From Candidatus Pacearchaeota archaeon (GTDB lineage Archaea > Nanobdellota > Nanobdellia > Pacearchaeales > GW2011-AR1): a stretch of 49,013 nucleotides of DNA. A program made the translations under genes and the position numbers. The stretch covers positions 1 through 49,013 of the forward strand of contig JACQLK010000026.1 of the NCBI GenBank assembly GCA_016204145.1. The letters are read 5' to 3'. Under the pieces are notes generated by a model. It ran no database searches and was not told the DNA's origin. It saw only the letters and a program-made list of their open reading frames with translations. This document shows positions 48,909 through 49,013 of this stretch, in pieces (position 1 is the stretch's first letter; each line of letters begins with the position of its first letter).

Positions 48909-49013
48909 TTTGAAAAATGTTAATATAAAAGTAAATATGAATATTAATGGAAATTTATATCGTCGCGTCGGTTTTAGGATTAACATCTGTTCTCAAGGGC
49001 GGGTGGGCGGGGA
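48909..49013 (+). repeat. Intergenic repeat, copy 13 (reaches the window end)
   Basis: TTTGAAAAATGTTAATATAA, an insert, ATCGTCGCGTCGGTTTTAGG, ATTAACATCTGTTCTCAAGG, GCGGGTGGGCGGGGA. It may continue beyond the window. Confidence 0.7.

Noticed and set aside
271-49013. Repeats as a CRISPR array
   Set aside because: Copies are kilobases apart, imperfect, and without regular spacers; no cas genes are present.

Overview
The window is most likely from a small-genome archaeon of the DPANN group, close to Pacearchaeota/Woesearchaeota. The support is archaeal core genes: transcription factor E, Alba, ribosomal proteins eS8 and eS17, LSm, tRNA-splicing endonuclease, deoxyhypusine synthase, and GatD/GatE. 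Other support is low GC, short intergenic gaps, and a tRNA-Arg with a bulge-helix-bulge intron. For most genes an AT-rich TATA-like box lies about 24-28 nt upstream of the start codon, which implies leaderless mRNAs. That spacing was used to choose several starts. Two tRNA synthetases (AlaRS, LeuRS) look bacterial, as does a full-length DisA.

Layout. 0.3-17.2 kb is an island holding nearly the whole tRNA-dependent amidation pathway: gatC-like, gatA, aspS, gatE, gatD and gatB. The AspRS carries residues expected of a non-discriminating enzyme. Between these genes lie accessory cassettes: NYN/Nudix genes, a VapBC module, a metallophosphoesterase pseudogene with three lesions, a DUF2283/nuclease-like pair, and an unrecognised operon of small membrane proteins (7.6-9.3 kb). 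17.3-25.3 kb has a zinc-ribbon protein, a DNA methyltransferase convergent with a DHH-like protein, an amino acid permease, the intron-bearing tRNA-Arg(UCG), pyrophosphatase, an HtrA protease and ProRS. 25.3-26.4 kb has no convincing intact gene. 26.4-33.0 kb has disA with an ART-like partner, deoxyhypusine synthase, SpoIIM, rhomboid, TFE and a coiled-coil pair. 33.4-42.1 kb has AlaRS, a transglutaminase-like protein, LeuRS, EndA and an AlaRS-like stand-alone catalytic protein. 42.1-49.0 kb has TrmB, an SDH/ClpP-class protease, eS17, Alba, cytidine deaminase, eS8, LSm and a nucleotidyltransferase.

The most unusual feature is a family of at least 13 intergenic elements. Each has an AT-rich block near AATATTAATATAAA, a GTTGTTGGTTAAC-like core and a G-rich tail such as GGGGCGGGCGGG. 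All copies seen lie in the same orientation on the + strand, whatever the direction of neighbouring genes. Three copies carry a hairpin with compensatory base changes and a conserved TGTAATCCA loop. They may be a strand-biased DNA element, a non-coding RNA family, or both; I do not recognise them.

All assignments come from reading motifs by eye. No similarity search was run.
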